Of a stretch of 64,000 nucleotides of DNA, positions 25,230-34,679 are shown piece by piece. The position numbers and the translations under genes are program-made. Source of the DNA: Bacillota bacterium (GTDB lineage Bacteria > Bacillota > Clostridia > Lachnospirales > Lachnospiraceae); assembly GCA_023435645.1 (NCBI GenBank), contig JAEYRK010000053.1, positions 1 to 64,000 of the forward strand, written 5' to 3'. The notes under the pieces are model-generated. The model did not search any database and had not been told where the DNA came from. It was given only the letters and a program-made list of their open reading frames with translations. Position 1 is the stretch's first letter, and every line of letters starts with the position of its first letter.

Positions 25230-25997
25230 TCAACTAATTAGGACGGTGGTCACATACTCATTGCTCCGAAGGGGCCTGTTCTTAACAGCATCTGATTTGG
25301 TCAGAGAGACATCAATCCAGAGCTCCTCAGCTGCGAGCAGGAGATTGGCAAGCATGATGCCCATATCCACCATCTTGAATTTATCCAGGGCTCTTGCGAT
25401 CAGGTTATTCTTCTTAACGAAGATATGGATGCGGTTCTTAAAGACCACGAAGCGCCAGGGCTGGATGTTATAGCTGGAGGGGGCAAGTCTGGCAGCATAG
25501 AGCAGCTTCTTAATATCAAGAGTTACCTCTTCCTTATATACAACGATATCATTCTCGGGCAGGCGCTTGGCATTTGCACAGTCTCTAAAGAGTGGCTGGT
25601 CGGTCTTGCCAAAAGCAATAGCGGTAACATATTCGTATTTCATCGTAGACTTTAAGCCGCGTCCGGGATTGGCATAGCCCACGAAACAAGCACCGAGACC
25701 CTTCGATTCGATGTACAGATTTAATTGCTGCATCAGGTAGCCTGCGTTCAACAGGTAATCCTCCTTTTCCTCGGAGGAAATGCAGATATAATAGGGGGCT
25801 GTGACTGCAAAGAGTCCGCCAAAGCCCTGCTTTTTCTCAATATTGCTCACCAGCTTGAATTCTACTGAGATGCCCGGTGTCAGCACAGGGAGCTTGTTCG
25901 CAAAAGCCAGAATATCTGCGATGGTTTCCCACTCGATTTTCTCCATCAGAAAGCTACGAATGGATCTTCTGGTGAATATTACATCAAACATATTCAT
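25230..25997 (-). CDS. Nitroreductase family protein (255 aa)
   Basis: Predicted FMN-dependent oxidoreductase of the nitroreductase fold. The N-terminal FDVIFTRRSIRSF gives the Arg-rich FMN phosphate contact, and LLYAARLAPSSYNIQPWRFVVF is the conserved FMN-binding helix in the second half. The length and the split of these motifs fit the TM1586-like two-subdomain group rather than the short NfsB type. GAGGG lies 9 nt before the ATG. The AraC regulator gene ends 17 bp upstream on the same strand, so the two probably form an operon (regulator first). The physiological substrate is unknown. Confidence 0.85.
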   Translation of the reverse strand: MNMFDVIFTRRSIRSFLMEKIEWETIADILAFANKLPVLTPGISVEFKLVSNIEKKQGFGGLFAVTAPYYICISSEEKEDYLLNAGYLMQQLNLYIESKGLGACFVGYANPGRGLKSTMKYEYVTAIAFGKTDQPLFRDCANAKRLPENDIVVYKEEVTLDIKKLLYAARLAPSSYNIQPWRFVVFKNRIHIFVKKNNLIARALDKFKMVDMGIMLANLLLAAEELWIDVSLTKSDAVKNRPLRSNEYVTTVLIS

Positions 25998-26014
25998 GAT
26001 AATAACCCTCTTCC

Positions 26015-26884
26015 TTACTGGTTCGACGCTTGTTTTTGCTGTGCCCTTTTCTTATAATACAACGGAGAGATACCGTAGTATTTCTTAAACAGCTTGCTGA
26101 AATGGTAGACATCATCATAGCCCACCTGATTAGCGATGCTCTTAATGCTTCCGCTAACTCCGTTCAGCAGGATATCCTTTGCTTTCTCTAGTCTGATCTT
26201 AATCAGGTAATTAATAGGGGATTCTCCTGTTTCTTCCTTAAATATCTTGGAGATGTATACCGGGCTCAGAAACATATTATGCGCAATTTGTTCCAAAGAT
26301 ATCTTCTGGTCATAATTTTCGTTTAAATAATTTATGATTCTATTTACTGCATAGCTTTTGTTATAGGATTCGAAATTGCAGCCCTTTAAAGGAATACTGT
26401 CCCCATCATTGATTTCACGCATCACGAGCAATAGCATCTGCATCAAATGAGTCTTGAACATGAAATACCGGCCGACATGATTGCTTTCCTTCTCTGCGAT
26501 CATGGAATAGCAATGCATGGACAGCTCCTTCTTCAATTCTGCACTGGTATGTATAATACAACAGCCATCCTTTGGTTCGATAGAGTTCGGAGCCATATTC
26601 TTGAAATGGAAATCCGTGAAGCCGGAGATGAACTCAATCGTTGGTTCCTTCGGATGGGTAACGATATGGGTGTGCTTTACTCCGGGATTGCAGATTACCA
26701 GGTCACCGGCTTCTACTTCATATTCCTTGCCATCCACCAAATAACCGCCCTTACCGGACAGGATAAATGCAAGCTCGGGGAAATCATGGTCATGATAGAC
26801 CCCGTCATTGGTCATTTTTACTTTTGATACGTAGAAGACAGTGGGATTAAAATCGTTATGGGTTAAGTCGTAATCAAAGGCCAT
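26015..26884 (-). CDS. AraC-family transcriptional regulator with cupin domain (289 aa)
   Basis: N-terminal cupin-like effector domain (about residues 10-100; VYHDHDFPELAFILSGKGGYLVDGKEYEV is the metal/sugar-binding beta-barrel start). Two helix-turn-helix motifs lie at the C-terminus: SLEQIAHNMFLSPVYISKIFKEETG, and IKSIANQVGYDDVYHFSKLFKKYYG, the AraC signature. The ATG at 26884 follows AGAGGTGAT; the longer frame would start at a GTG inside that site. It precedes the nitroreductase gene on the same strand and is divergent from the ABC exporter pair at 27147-30938, either of which may be its target. Confidence 0.88.
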   Translation of the reverse strand: MAFDYDLTHNDFNPTVFYVSKVKMTNDGVYHDHDFPELAFILSGKGGYLVDGKEYEVEAGDLVICNPGVKHTHIVTHPKEPTIEFISGFTDFHFKNMAPNSIEPKDGCCIIHTSAELKKELSMHCYSMIAEKESNHVGRYFMFKTHLMQMLLLVMREINDGDSIPLKGCNFESYNKSYAVNRIINYLNENYDQKISLEQIAHNMFLSPVYISKIFKEETGESPINYLIKIRLEKAKDILLNGVSGSIKSIANQVGYDDVYHFSKLFKKYYGISPLYYKKRAQQKQASNQ

Positions 26885-27146
26885 CCCTATCACCTCTTAG
26901 TGTTGTGGCTAATCTTTCTTTTACTTTAGTAGAACATAGTAAGGATATTATAACATTCCTTATTTTTTTAGCAAATACATTTTCATAAAATTATTATCAT
27001 TTTTGCAGGAATCAGAATCCAATATAATAAGATACATTCTTTAAGTAATAATCTACATTTTTCAGCATTGACAAATAAGCTATAATATTATATGGGTTCA
27101 TAACCTATAAAATATTTTTTATATCATGCCAAGAGGAGGCATTCCT

Positions 27147-28949
27147 ATGACAGCAATGCAATGGTTCTATTCCTTTCTGAAGAAATACCGTCCCAAACTG
27201 ATTTTTGCCATGGTTCTGGTTACAATTACCTGTGTAATCGCGATTGTAAACCCTCAGATCTCAGGGATTGTAGTGGACGAAGTGATCAAGGGGGGGAACC
27301 ATAAAATATTACCGATGCTGGTAATCATCATGATTTCTACAACTCTGATCAGAGCAGTATTAAAGTACTGGTTTCTGATTATCTTTGAGACCTCCTCTCA
27401 GGGTATGCTTTATACAATGAGAGATTATGTGTACCGAAGGCTATTACAGCAGGATTTTGCATTTTATAACAGGAATCGTACCGGAGACCTGATGAGCAGG
27501 CAGACCGGTGATATGGATGCGATAAGGCACTTTGTTGCGTTTGTGGTATATTCCGTTTATGAGAATGCCTTACTGTTCCTCATCGCCCTAATCATGATCT
27601 TCGTTGTGGATCTTCGCCTGGCACTCAGCATGGTTGCGGTACTGCCGATCACAGCCTGGTATACGATGAAGCAGCTGAAGGCAGTGAAGCCGGCCTTCCA
27701 TCGGATCCGTCAGCAGTTCTCCAGCCTGAACACCTTCGTACAGGAAAATATCAGCGGTAACCGGGTGGTTAAGGCTTTTGCCAAGGAGGATTATGAGATA
27801 GGTAAATTTAATAAGGAAAATAATGCTTACCGGGAGGCGGAGCTGAACGCCGCGGAGATATGGAAGAAATATGTACCGATCTTTGAATTCCTGGCGAATA
27901 TATTATCGATTATTTTATTACTGGTCGGCGGTCTTATGGTGGTTTATGGACAGATGAGCATGGGTAAGCTGGTTACGGTCAGCGGATACCTCTGGATGCT
28001 AAATCAACCCTTGAGGATGGCAGGCTGGCTTGCCAATGACTATCAGCGTTTTGTTACCTCCGTTGAGAAGATTTACTCCACCGTGGTGTTGGAGCCCACG
28101 ATCAAGGAACCGGAGAATGCCATCAGGAAGAAGAGATTTATGGGGGAGATCGAATTTCATCATGTCAGCTATCAGGCAGAGGATGAGGAGATCTTAAGGA
28201 AGGTCAGCTTTCATGTGAAGCCGGGCCAGACGGTGGGTATCATAGGAGCTACAGGCTCCGGTAAAACCACCCTGATGAATCTGCTGTGCCGTTTCTATGA
28301 TGTGACGGAGGGTGAGATTCGAATTGACGGTATTCCTATCAAGGAGCTGGACCTGTTCTCGCTCCGGGACAATATAGGAATGGCGATGCAGGATGTATTC
28401 CTATTCTCTGATACCGTAGAAGGTAATATCGCCTACGGACGACCAAACTGTAGCTTCGAGGAGGTGGAGGCAGCAGCGAGGATAGCCAATGCCCATGAGT
28501 TCATTCTTCAGATGCCGGAGGGCTACGATACGATCGTCGGCGAACGAGGTGTGGGCTTGTCCGGCGGACAGAAGCAGAGAATTTCCTTAGCCAGAGCACT
28601 ACTGAAGAATCCCTCAATCATTATTCTGGATGATACCACCTCAGCTGTGGATATGGAGACAGAGGCACAGATTCAGAATGCATTAGGACATATCAATCAG
28701 AGACATACGGTATTCATTATCGCCCACAGAATTTCATCCATTAAGGATGCGGACTTGATTTTAGTAATGGAGGAGGGGTGTATGATTGAGTCCGGAAATC
28801 ATGAGCAGCTCCTTCAGAAGGGTGGCTATTATGCAACCGTGTTCCATCATCAGTATGGTGACTTCGATCAAATCAATGAGCTGAAACAGGTGAGGTCTAA
28901 GCATAAGAAATCCGATCATGGAAGCAGACTGGAGAATACCGGCGCATAA
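27147..28949 (+). CDS. Heterodimeric ABC exporter subunit A (degenerate catalytic site)
   Basis: Membrane half-transporter: six transmembrane helices (about residues 15-310), then a nucleotide-binding domain. Walker A GATGSGKTT is at 367-375, signature LSGGQ at 471-475, and Walker B ends in D495. The next residue is Asp496 instead of the catalytic Glu (ILDDTTSAVD). This substitution marks the degenerate-site subunit of BmrC/LmrC-like heterodimers. The start follows GAGGAGG by 8 nt; an earlier ATG lacks a site. It is followed 123 bp later by the partner subunit. The substrate could be drugs, lipids or peptides. Confidence 0.92.
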   Translation: MTAMQWFYSFLKKYRPKLIFAMVLVTITCVIAIVNPQISGIVVDEVIKGGNHKILPMLVIIMISTTLIRAVLKYWFLIIFETSSQGMLYTMRDYVYRRLLQQDFAFYNRNRTGDLMSRQTGDMDAIRHFVAFVVYSVYENALLFLIALIMIFVVDLRLALSMVAVLPITAWYTMKQLKAVKPAFHRIRQQFSSLNTFVQENISGNRVVKAFAKEDYEIGKFNKENNAYREAELNAAEIWKKYVPIFEFLANILSIILLLVGGLMVVYGQMSMGKLVTVSGYLWMLNQPLRMAGWLANDYQRFVTSVEKIYSTVVLEPTIKEPENAIRKKRFMGEIEFHHVSYQAEDEEILRKVSFHVKPGQTVGIIGATGSGKTTLMNLLCRFYDVTEGEIRIDGIPIKELDLFSLRDNIGMAMQDVFLFSDTVEGNIAYGRPNCSFEEVEAAARIANAHEFILQMPEGYDTIVGERGVGLSGGQKQRISLARALLKNPSIIILDDTTSAVDMETEAQIQNALGHINQRHTVFIIAHRISSIKDADLILVMEEGCMIESGNHEQLLQKGGYYATVFHHQYGDFDQINELKQVRSKHKKSDHGSRLENTGA

Positions 28950-29072
28950 GAAATAAGCCGTGCCGCTCAACCAGGATAGGCGGAGCCTATCCGGAGGGAT
29001 GATATGATGCATAGGGCTGCACCGTAGGAGAGTAAATTGAGATGTCGCAACGCGGCTTCATGGAGGTTATTT

Positions 29073-30938
29073 ATGGCCAGAAATAAATATGATATTGATG
29101 AAACCCTGCAAACCGAATTTAATTTTTCACATCTAAAGCGGTTGGGTACCTATATAAAGCCTTACAGGAAGGAGATGCTGTTTACCATCCTTCTATTAAC
29201 GATTTCCTCTGCCCTCAGTATGCTTACCCCCAGAGTACTGATGATCATTATGGATGAGTATATCCCTGAGAAGAGGACGAAGGAAATCATTCTAGTCAGT
29301 ATCCTTCTGCTGGGAATCTACTTTGTTATCTCAGCCATCATCAGGGTGAAGGTATCTATCATGTCCAGACTTGGACAGAACATTATACATAAGATCCGTA
29401 GCGACATTTTCAATCACCTGCAGGAGCTGCCCTTCTCTTATTATGACGACAAGCCCCATGGGAAGATTCAGGTCAGGGTGGTCAATTATGTTAATTCCCT
29501 AAGTGACCTACTGTCCAATGGTATTGTGAATACAGTCACTGAGTTGTTCAGTCTCTTCTTTATCGTAGGCTTTATGTTCTCAGTGAATGTCAGGCTGACC
29601 TTCATTTGCCTGATGGGACTTCCGCTGCTGATGATTCTGATCTTTACCATCAAGAAGAAGCAAAGGGTGGCATGGCAGAACTCCAGTAACAAATCCTCAA
29701 ATCTGAATGCTTACATTGCGGAAAGTATCAACGGAATCCGTGTTACCCAGAGCTTTACGAGGGAAGAGGAGAATATTCGTATCTTCAATAATTTAAGCAG
29801 TGAATACAGCAAGGCTTGGATGAAGGCAGTGAAGCTGAACTTCCTACTGTGGCCGGCAATCAATAATATCTCCACCTGGACCACCTGTGCTGTATATATC
29901 CTCGGTGTCGCCTGGCTGACCGATGGAGTAGAGGGAGTTACAGTTGGAGCGATCATCGCCATGACCGGTTATATCGGAAGGTTCTGGGCACCGGTCAACA
30001 CCCTTGCCAGCTTCTATAATTCCATTCTGACAGCGGTTTCCTATCTGGAACGTATCTTCCAAACAATAGACGAGCCCGTGCTGGTCAAGGACTGTGAGAA
30101 TGCAGTGGAGATGCCGCCGATCCTCGGAAAGGTCACCTTTAAGGATGTAGCCTTCAGCTATGAGGATGGTATTCCTGTTTTGAACGGAATCAACTTCTGG
30201 GCTAATGTCGGTGACTCTGTCGCCATCGTTGGACCAACCGGAGCGGGGAAGACGACAATCATCAATCTGCTCAGCCGCTTCTATAACTTGGATTCCGGTA
30301 AGATCACCATAGACGGCATAGATATCAGCAAGGTACAGATCAAATCCCTGCGGAAGCAGATGGGAATCATGCTTCAGGACAGCTTCATCTTCTCCGGAAC
30401 CATTATGGATAATATCCGCTATTGCAATATGGAGGCTAGCGATGAACAGGTGATAGAAGCTGCTAAGATTGTTCGTGCCCATGACTTTATCATAAACCTG
30501 GAGAAGGGGTATGATACGGAGGTGAATGAACGGGGAAGCAGATTGTCCGTGGGACAGCGGCAGCTGATCAGCTTTGCGAGAGCATTGCTGGCCGATCCGA
30601 AGATCCTGATCCTGGATGAAGCCACCTCCAGTATTGATACAGAGACAGAGATCCTCTTACAGGAGGGCTTAAGTAAGCTTCTAAAAAATCGTACCTCCTT
30701 TATTATTGCCCATCGCTTATCGACAATCAAGAATTCTACCTTCATTATGTATGTGGATGAAGGCCAGATCAAGGAAATGGGAACCCATGAGGAGCTACTG
30801 GCGAAGGAGGGTTATTATCATGAGCTTTATCTATCCCAGTATAAGTTCCTTGAGAAAGAGCTACCCACCGGTAGGACAAGCGGAAGCAGCCCAGTAGTCG
30901 AAGTTCGCGAGGCAATGAACAAAGCGGAGCCAACTTAA
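29073..30938 (+). CDS. Heterodimeric ABC exporter subunit B (catalytic Walker B)
   Basis: Partner of the exporter subunit just upstream. It has a six-helix membrane domain and a nucleotide-binding domain with Walker A GPTGAGKTT (387-395) and Walker B LDE with catalytic Glu516. Its signature is LSVGQ (491-495), which departs from LSGGQ. Together with Asp496 of subunit A this gives one degenerate and one consensus ATP site, as in BmrCD/LmrCD/TM287-288. GGAGG is 5-6 nt before the ATG. The C-terminal tail, rich in Ser, Glu and Ala, overlaps a small direct duplication that extends past the stop codon. Confidence 0.92.
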   Translation: MARNKYDIDETLQTEFNFSHLKRLGTYIKPYRKEMLFTILLLTISSALSMLTPRVLMIIMDEYIPEKRTKEIILVSILLLGIYFVISAIIRVKVSIMSRLGQNIIHKIRSDIFNHLQELPFSYYDDKPHGKIQVRVVNYVNSLSDLLSNGIVNTVTELFSLFFIVGFMFSVNVRLTFICLMGLPLLMILIFTIKKKQRVAWQNSSNKSSNLNAYIAESINGIRVTQSFTREEENIRIFNNLSSEYSKAWMKAVKLNFLLWPAINNISTWTTCAVYILGVAWLTDGVEGVTVGAIIAMTGYIGRFWAPVNTLASFYNSILTAVSYLERIFQTIDEPVLVKDCENAVEMPPILGKVTFKDVAFSYEDGIPVLNGINFWANVGDSVAIVGPTGAGKTTIINLLSRFYNLDSGKITIDGIDISKVQIKSLRKQMGIMLQDSFIFSGTIMDNIRYCNMEASDEQVIEAAKIVRAHDFIINLEKGYDTEVNERGSRLSVGQRQLISFARALLADPKILILDEATSSIDTETEILLQEGLSKLLKNRTSFIIAHRLSTIKNSTFIMYVDEGQIKEMGTHEELLAKEGYYHELYLSQYKFLEKELPTGRTSGSSPVVEVREAMNKAEPT

Positions 30939-30993
30939 GTAGTAGAGGATCGCTAGGCAATGAACAAAGCGGAAGCAGCCCAGTAGTTGAAGC
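30879..30993. repeat. Partial duplication at the exporter subunit B 3' end
   Basis: AAGCGGAAGCAGCCCAGTAG occurs at 30879 and again at 30968, and AGGCAATGAACAAAGCGGA at 30910 and 30955. The second copies lie after the stop codon at 30938. This looks like a small tandem duplication of the gene's end. Confidence 0.65.
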
Positions 30994-31072
30994 TTCTCTG
31001 ACGCAGTGATCCAAGCGGATGAGATTCAGTGAATTAAGCTGAGCCGGCGAGACGGTACAGTTACATACATAG

Positions 31073-31112
31073 GAAGAGCAGCCCCTCCCTTAGCTAGAGT
31101 GGGCTGCTCTTC
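31073..31112. terminator. Bidirectional terminator between exporter and HAD genes
   Basis: GAAGAGCAGCCC (31073-31084) pairs perfectly with GGGCTGCTCTTC (31101-31112). It overlaps the stop codon of the convergent HAD gene by one base. Confidence 0.7.
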
Positions 31113-31723
31113 TATATGATGCGATATAATTGATCAAAGGTTTCAATGACATGTTCAGCCTCCACTAGGATATCCTTCTCCTTGTAGAAGCAGGCGTGGA
31201 TTCCCGCATTGGCAGCGGCCTTGATGTCCAGCTCTCTGTCCCCGATCATCAGGGTTTTTTCCCGGTCCATATGATATTTACCAATCAGGTACTGAAGGGC
31301 TTCCTTATTTGGTTTTCTTGGAAAGCCCTGTTGAGAGGTGATGAAATCTGTAAAGTAGTCATAGAGCTTATATTTCTTCAGCAGCTGAAGAGCGGTTTCT
31401 CCGCGGTGGGTATATAGATATTGAAATCTGCCTGAGCCAGCTATATTTTTTATGACCTCCTCAATTCCGGGATAGGGTTTGCAATGCTTAAGCTCCATTT
31501 TACGGCTTCGCTGCTTGACGTCCTGTAGGAAAGAGGGGGTAATGTGATATTTTTTACTATATTCCTTCATCGCATGGGTTATGGATACCTTCATATTACG
31601 GAGAATAGCCTCTGTTGACTCATAGATTCCGATTTCCTCCAGCATTTCCTTTAATACACCGGCCATTACCGGATAGGTATCAAATAGGGTCCCATCAAAA
31701 TCCCAAATAATATGCGTATACAT
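31112..31723 (-). CDS. HAD-superfamily hydrolase, phosphoglycolate phosphatase-like (203 aa)
   Basis: Predicted phosphatase of HAD subfamily IA. Motif I is DFDGTLFDT (residues 9-17, nucleophile Asp9), motif II TH near residue 107, motif III Lys in RKPNKEAL, and motif IV GDRELDI (about 161-167). A four-helix cap lies between motifs I and II. The length matches PGP/GPH-type phosphatases. The substrate is undetermined. It is monocistronic, convergent with the ABC exporter and divergent from mutY. Confidence 0.87.
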   Translation of the reverse strand: MYTHIIWDFDGTLFDTYPVMAGVLKEMLEEIGIYESTEAILRNMKVSITHAMKEYSKKYHITPSFLQDVKQRSRKMELKHCKPYPGIEEVIKNIAGSGRFQYLYTHRGETALQLLKKYKLYDYFTDFITSQQGFPRKPNKEALQYLIGKYHMDREKTLMIGDRELDIKAAANAGIHACFYKEKDILVEAEHVIETFDQLYRII

Positions 31724-31968
31724 ACATATGCCTCCTGTGTCTGCTATGTGAATTACCTATAATATACCATAATTTAACGTTCAGGTACATACCAATATGA
31801 AATAAATCTTGAACCAATCACAGTAATTCGGTTATATTAGATATAAGAATACAGGGAGCTACGAGGGTGATGGTCAGGATATAGCAGCTACGACATAAGA
31901 AAGGCCGGAGCTTCAAGGATAAGAGACAGAATGGGTGTGTTGAGACAACCAAAGGATGGAGATATGAG

Positions 31969-33033
31969 ATGACAACTAGCTATGATTATAAGGAAATTGT
32001 ACCCTATTTGCTGTATTGGTTTGATTATAATGCAAGACTTCTCCCCTGGCGGGAGAAGCCAAAGCCTTACGATATCTGGATCTCTGAAATCATGCTTCAG
32101 CAGACCAGGGTTGAGGCAGTGAAGGGGTATTATGACCGCTTTATAGAGGAATTACCGGATATCAGCTCCCTTGCCGGAGCTTCTGAGGAGAAGCTTCTGA
32201 AGCTATGGGAAGGATTGGGCTATTATAACAGGGTCCGCAATCTTCAGAAAGCAGCACAGGTAGTTCTGCAGGAGTATGGCGGAGAGCTTCCCGCTGACTA
32301 TCATGAGCTACTGAAGCTTCCGGGGATCGGAACCTATACCGCCGGAGCAATCGCTTCCATTGCATACGGCATTGCAGTACCGGCAGTTGACGGTAATGTA
32401 CTCAGGGTAGCGAAGAGGCTTGCGGGGAGCTATGATGACATTGCAAAGGATAGTGTTCGGAGAGCGCTTCAGGAGGAGCTATCGAGAATCCTGCCAAAGG
32501 ACAGACCGGGGGACTTCAATCAATCGCTGATGGAGCTGGGAGCTACAGTCTGCCTGCCGAACGGTAAGCCCCTTTGTGAGAAATGCCCTTTGATGCATCT
32601 ATGCAGGGCCTTCCATCAGGATATAGTATCTGAGCTACCGATCAAGTCCGGTAAGAAGGAACGCAGAATTGAGGAGAGAACCATACTACTGCTGGAATAT
32701 GGGGAGAAGCTTGCGATCAGAAAGAGGGAAGACAAGGGTCTTCTGGCAGGACTATGGGAGCTACCTGCTCTTACAGAGCATCGAAAGCCTGCGGATGTGC
32801 TGAAGCAGCTGGAGGAATGGGGGTTGAAGCCCTACCGGATTGAATCGGCCGGTCGGGCAAAGCATATCTTTACCCATATCGAATGGCATATGCTTGGGTA
32901 TTATATATCGCTGAAGGAGCTGCCCTTGACTATGGAAGAGAGGGGGCTTATCTGGGCGGACAGGCAGGAGCTGAAGGATAAATATACACTTCCGAATGCA
33001 TTTCAGAAATTTCTAAAGATTTCAGTTGGATAA
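31969..33033 (+). CDS. mutY: A/G-specific adenine DNA glycosylase
   Basis: Base-excision repair enzyme removing adenine mispaired with 8-oxoguanine. The order is: helical glycosylase domain with EIMLQQTRVE (catalytic Glu region, about residue 43), helix-hairpin-helix LPGIGTYTAGAIASIAYG (about 116-133), and catalytic Asp141 in AVDGNVLRV. A four-cysteine 4Fe-4S loop (CLPNGKPLCEKCPLMHLC, about 195-212) and a C-terminal NUDIX-like domain recognising 8-oxoG follow. Length 354 is normal. The ribosome site GGATGGAG is moderate. It has no operon partner; a small lipoprotein gene follows 65 bp later. Confidence 0.96.
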   Translation: MTTSYDYKEIVPYLLYWFDYNARLLPWREKPKPYDIWISEIMLQQTRVEAVKGYYDRFIEELPDISSLAGASEEKLLKLWEGLGYYNRVRNLQKAAQVVLQEYGGELPADYHELLKLPGIGTYTAGAIASIAYGIAVPAVDGNVLRVAKRLAGSYDDIAKDSVRRALQEELSRILPKDRPGDFNQSLMELGATVCLPNGKPLCEKCPLMHLCRAFHQDIVSELPIKSGKKERRIEERTILLLEYGEKLAIRKREDKGLLAGLWELPALTEHRKPADVLKQLEEWGLKPYRIESAGRAKHIFTHIEWHMLGYYISLKELPLTMEERGLIWADRQELKDKYTLPNAFQKFLKISVG

Positions 33034-33098
33034 GCAGGATAAATGTGCTATTATGAATAAGGAATCAGAATAGTTTGATAAAGTTTGGAGTGATGCTT

Positions 33099-33596
33099 AT
33101 GAAGAATAGGTTCTATTTCCTTATAATAATTGCGGTTATTGTCCTATCCGGCTGTAAGGCCGCAGATGAACAGACCTTCTTCATCCCGACTCCTGAGGTA
33201 ACAGAGGCACCGTCTAAGGATGTGACCCCGGAGCCATCTGAGGATACGGAGGGGGATGCTGAGGCAAATGACCCGGAGGAGACCAATGCGCCGGTGTATG
33301 TAGGTAAGACTACAACAAAATATGTGAAGCTGGATGATTATGATGCGATTCTGAATATCAGATCAGCCCCTTCAAGGGAAGGTGAGATCGTAGGCTTTCT
33401 GGTGCATACGGAGCAGGTAGAGGTAATCAGCATTGAGAATGGATGGGCAAGCTTTGTTTATCTGGATGAGATCCGGTATGTTAGTGCAGACTTTCTGGTA
33501 GATAAGAAGCCGGCATACCTCATACCACCCACTTCAACACCGAAGCCGTCTCCTACCAAGGCACCGGATCCCAATGATGCTCCGCCGGAGATTTGA
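33099..33596 (+). CDS. SH3-domain lipoprotein (165 aa)
   Basis: Surface-anchored protein. The signal MKNRFYFLIIIAVIVLSGC has lipid-modified Cys19. A Pro/Glu/Thr-rich acidic linker (about 30-65) is followed by a bacterial SH3 domain (LNIRSAPSREGEIVGFLVHTEQVEVISIENGWASFVY, about 85-125) and a Pro/Thr-rich tail. SH3b domains usually bind peptidoglycan or peptides. GGAG lies 8 nt before the third ATG of the frame, which also gives the cleanest signal peptide. The exact role is unknown. Confidence 0.8.
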   Translation: MKNRFYFLIIIAVIVLSGCKAADEQTFFIPTPEVTEAPSKDVTPEPSEDTEGDAEANDPEETNAPVYVGKTTTKYVKLDDYDAILNIRSAPSREGEIVGFLVHTEQVEVISIENGWASFVYLDEIRYVSADFLVDKKPAYLIPPTSTPKPSPTKAPDPNDAPPEI

Positions 33597-33629
33597 TACA
33601 AGAGTGTAGAATCAGCTGACAGCAGACTG

Positions 33630-34514
33630 TCATTCACAAATAAACGAAATAAATTTTTTCATGGAATCGGAGAGGAAGGCATTCTTTAAATAACAGAAGC
33701 CGACCTCTCTTTTATTGACTGGAGTTTGCAAGGGGATCTGCACCAGTGACCCCTCCTTCAGTTCCGTAGCTACAAATTCCCTGATGACACAGGCAACCCC
33801 AAGACCGGTTTTGGCAAACTCAATCAGCAGCTCCATGCTGCTGACCTCCAGAATCTGCTTTGGTTCGATTCCATGGTCCATAAAATAACGTTCAATGTAT
33901 TTGCGAGATACATTCTTTGTATCCAGAAGCATAATATTAGCTGAAGAGAAAATGTCTTGGGAATCCTCCCTGAGGATCAGATTATCAAGGTAGGCCTTGG
34001 TTGCTACGAAGATATCCTCTGTCTCACTTAAGGTATGGAAATGGAAGCTGCCGATGGCTTCGGGCTTAACCACCAGACCGATATCCAGATTGTTATTCTC
34101 CAGGTGCTTCAGGGTCTGAGCGGAGGACTGGCTCTCAATTGCAATCTTAATATGGGGATATTCCTTCACAAAACGGTTCAGACAGGGGAGTAGCAGGTAC
34201 TTACACAGAGTGGCGCTGGCTCCGATCCTAAGGTGTCCGATTCCCAGCTCATGGAGTCTGCGGATATTATCCTCCCCCTGCTTCAAGGTATCGAAGGCAT
34301 TACTGGTATAGGTATATAGAAGCTTACCCTCGTCGGTCAGACGAACCCCACGGGAGCTGCGAAGAAATAGGATCGTATTCAGATTCTCCTCCAGGTTCGT
34401 TATAGCCTTACTGACTGCGGGCTGACTGATGAACAGCTGCCTGGCAGCATGGGAGATGTTACCGGTCTCGGCAACACAGTTAAAGATATGATACAGGGAT
34501 AGGTTTTGCTCCAT
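33630..34514 (-). CDS. LysR-family transcriptional regulator (294 aa)
   Basis: N-terminal winged helix (FNCVAETGNISHAARQLFISQPAVSKAITNLEENLN, residues 11-45) and a C-terminal periplasmic-binding-like effector domain, with the family's usual length. It is divergent from leuB with a 165-bp shared intergenic region. That region contains the palindrome ATAACTGTAGGTTAT at 34549-34563, a T-N11-A type LysR box 35 bp from this gene's start. This layout suggests it controls leuBCD and itself, perhaps in response to a leucine-pathway intermediate; that is inference. It resembles CysL/YwqM-like regulators in general form. Confidence 0.88.
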   Translation of the reverse strand: MEQNLSLYHIFNCVAETGNISHAARQLFISQPAVSKAITNLEENLNTILFLRSSRGVRLTDEGKLLYTYTSNAFDTLKQGEDNIRRLHELGIGHLRIGASATLCKYLLLPCLNRFVKEYPHIKIAIESQSSAQTLKHLENNNLDIGLVVKPEAIGSFHFHTLSETEDIFVATKAYLDNLILREDSQDIFSSANIMLLDTKNVSRKYIERYFMDHGIEPKQILEVSSMELLIEFAKTGLGVACVIREFVATELKEGSLVQIPLQTPVNKREVGFCYLKNAFLSDSMKKFISFICE

Positions 34515-34548
34515 GGGATATTCCTTTCTCCGGACAGCTATGTATTAT

Positions 34549-34563
34549 ATAACTGTAGGTTAT
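34549..34563. promoter_or_regulatory. LysR-type box in the lysR-leuB intergenic region
   Basis: ATAAC-TGTAG-GTTAT is a perfect 5-5-5 palindrome of the T-N11-A class. A half-site, ATAACTGTAGGG, recurs about 105 bp downstream near 34660, just before leuB, as expected for recognition and activation sites. Confidence 0.6.
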
Positions 34564-34679
34564 ATTAACCATTCGTAATATGTATTTCAATTATACCAGA
34601 TGATATGATATGATTGCAACAGATTATATGATGGAAGCTTAGAGCCATCAGCGAATACATAACTGTAGGGAGGAGAACA

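Noticed and set aside
29844..30482. 212-codon ORF antisense to exporter subunit B
   Set aside because: Shadow of a strongly conserved ABC domain. Its composition (many His, Asp and Gly from reverse-complement codons) is typical of antisense frames.
34515..34679. Possible T-box or leucine leader peptide upstream of leuB
   Set aside because: No T-box sequence (AGGGTGGNACCGCG), specifier hairpin or leucine-codon run was found. The same search before ilvD and serC was also negative.
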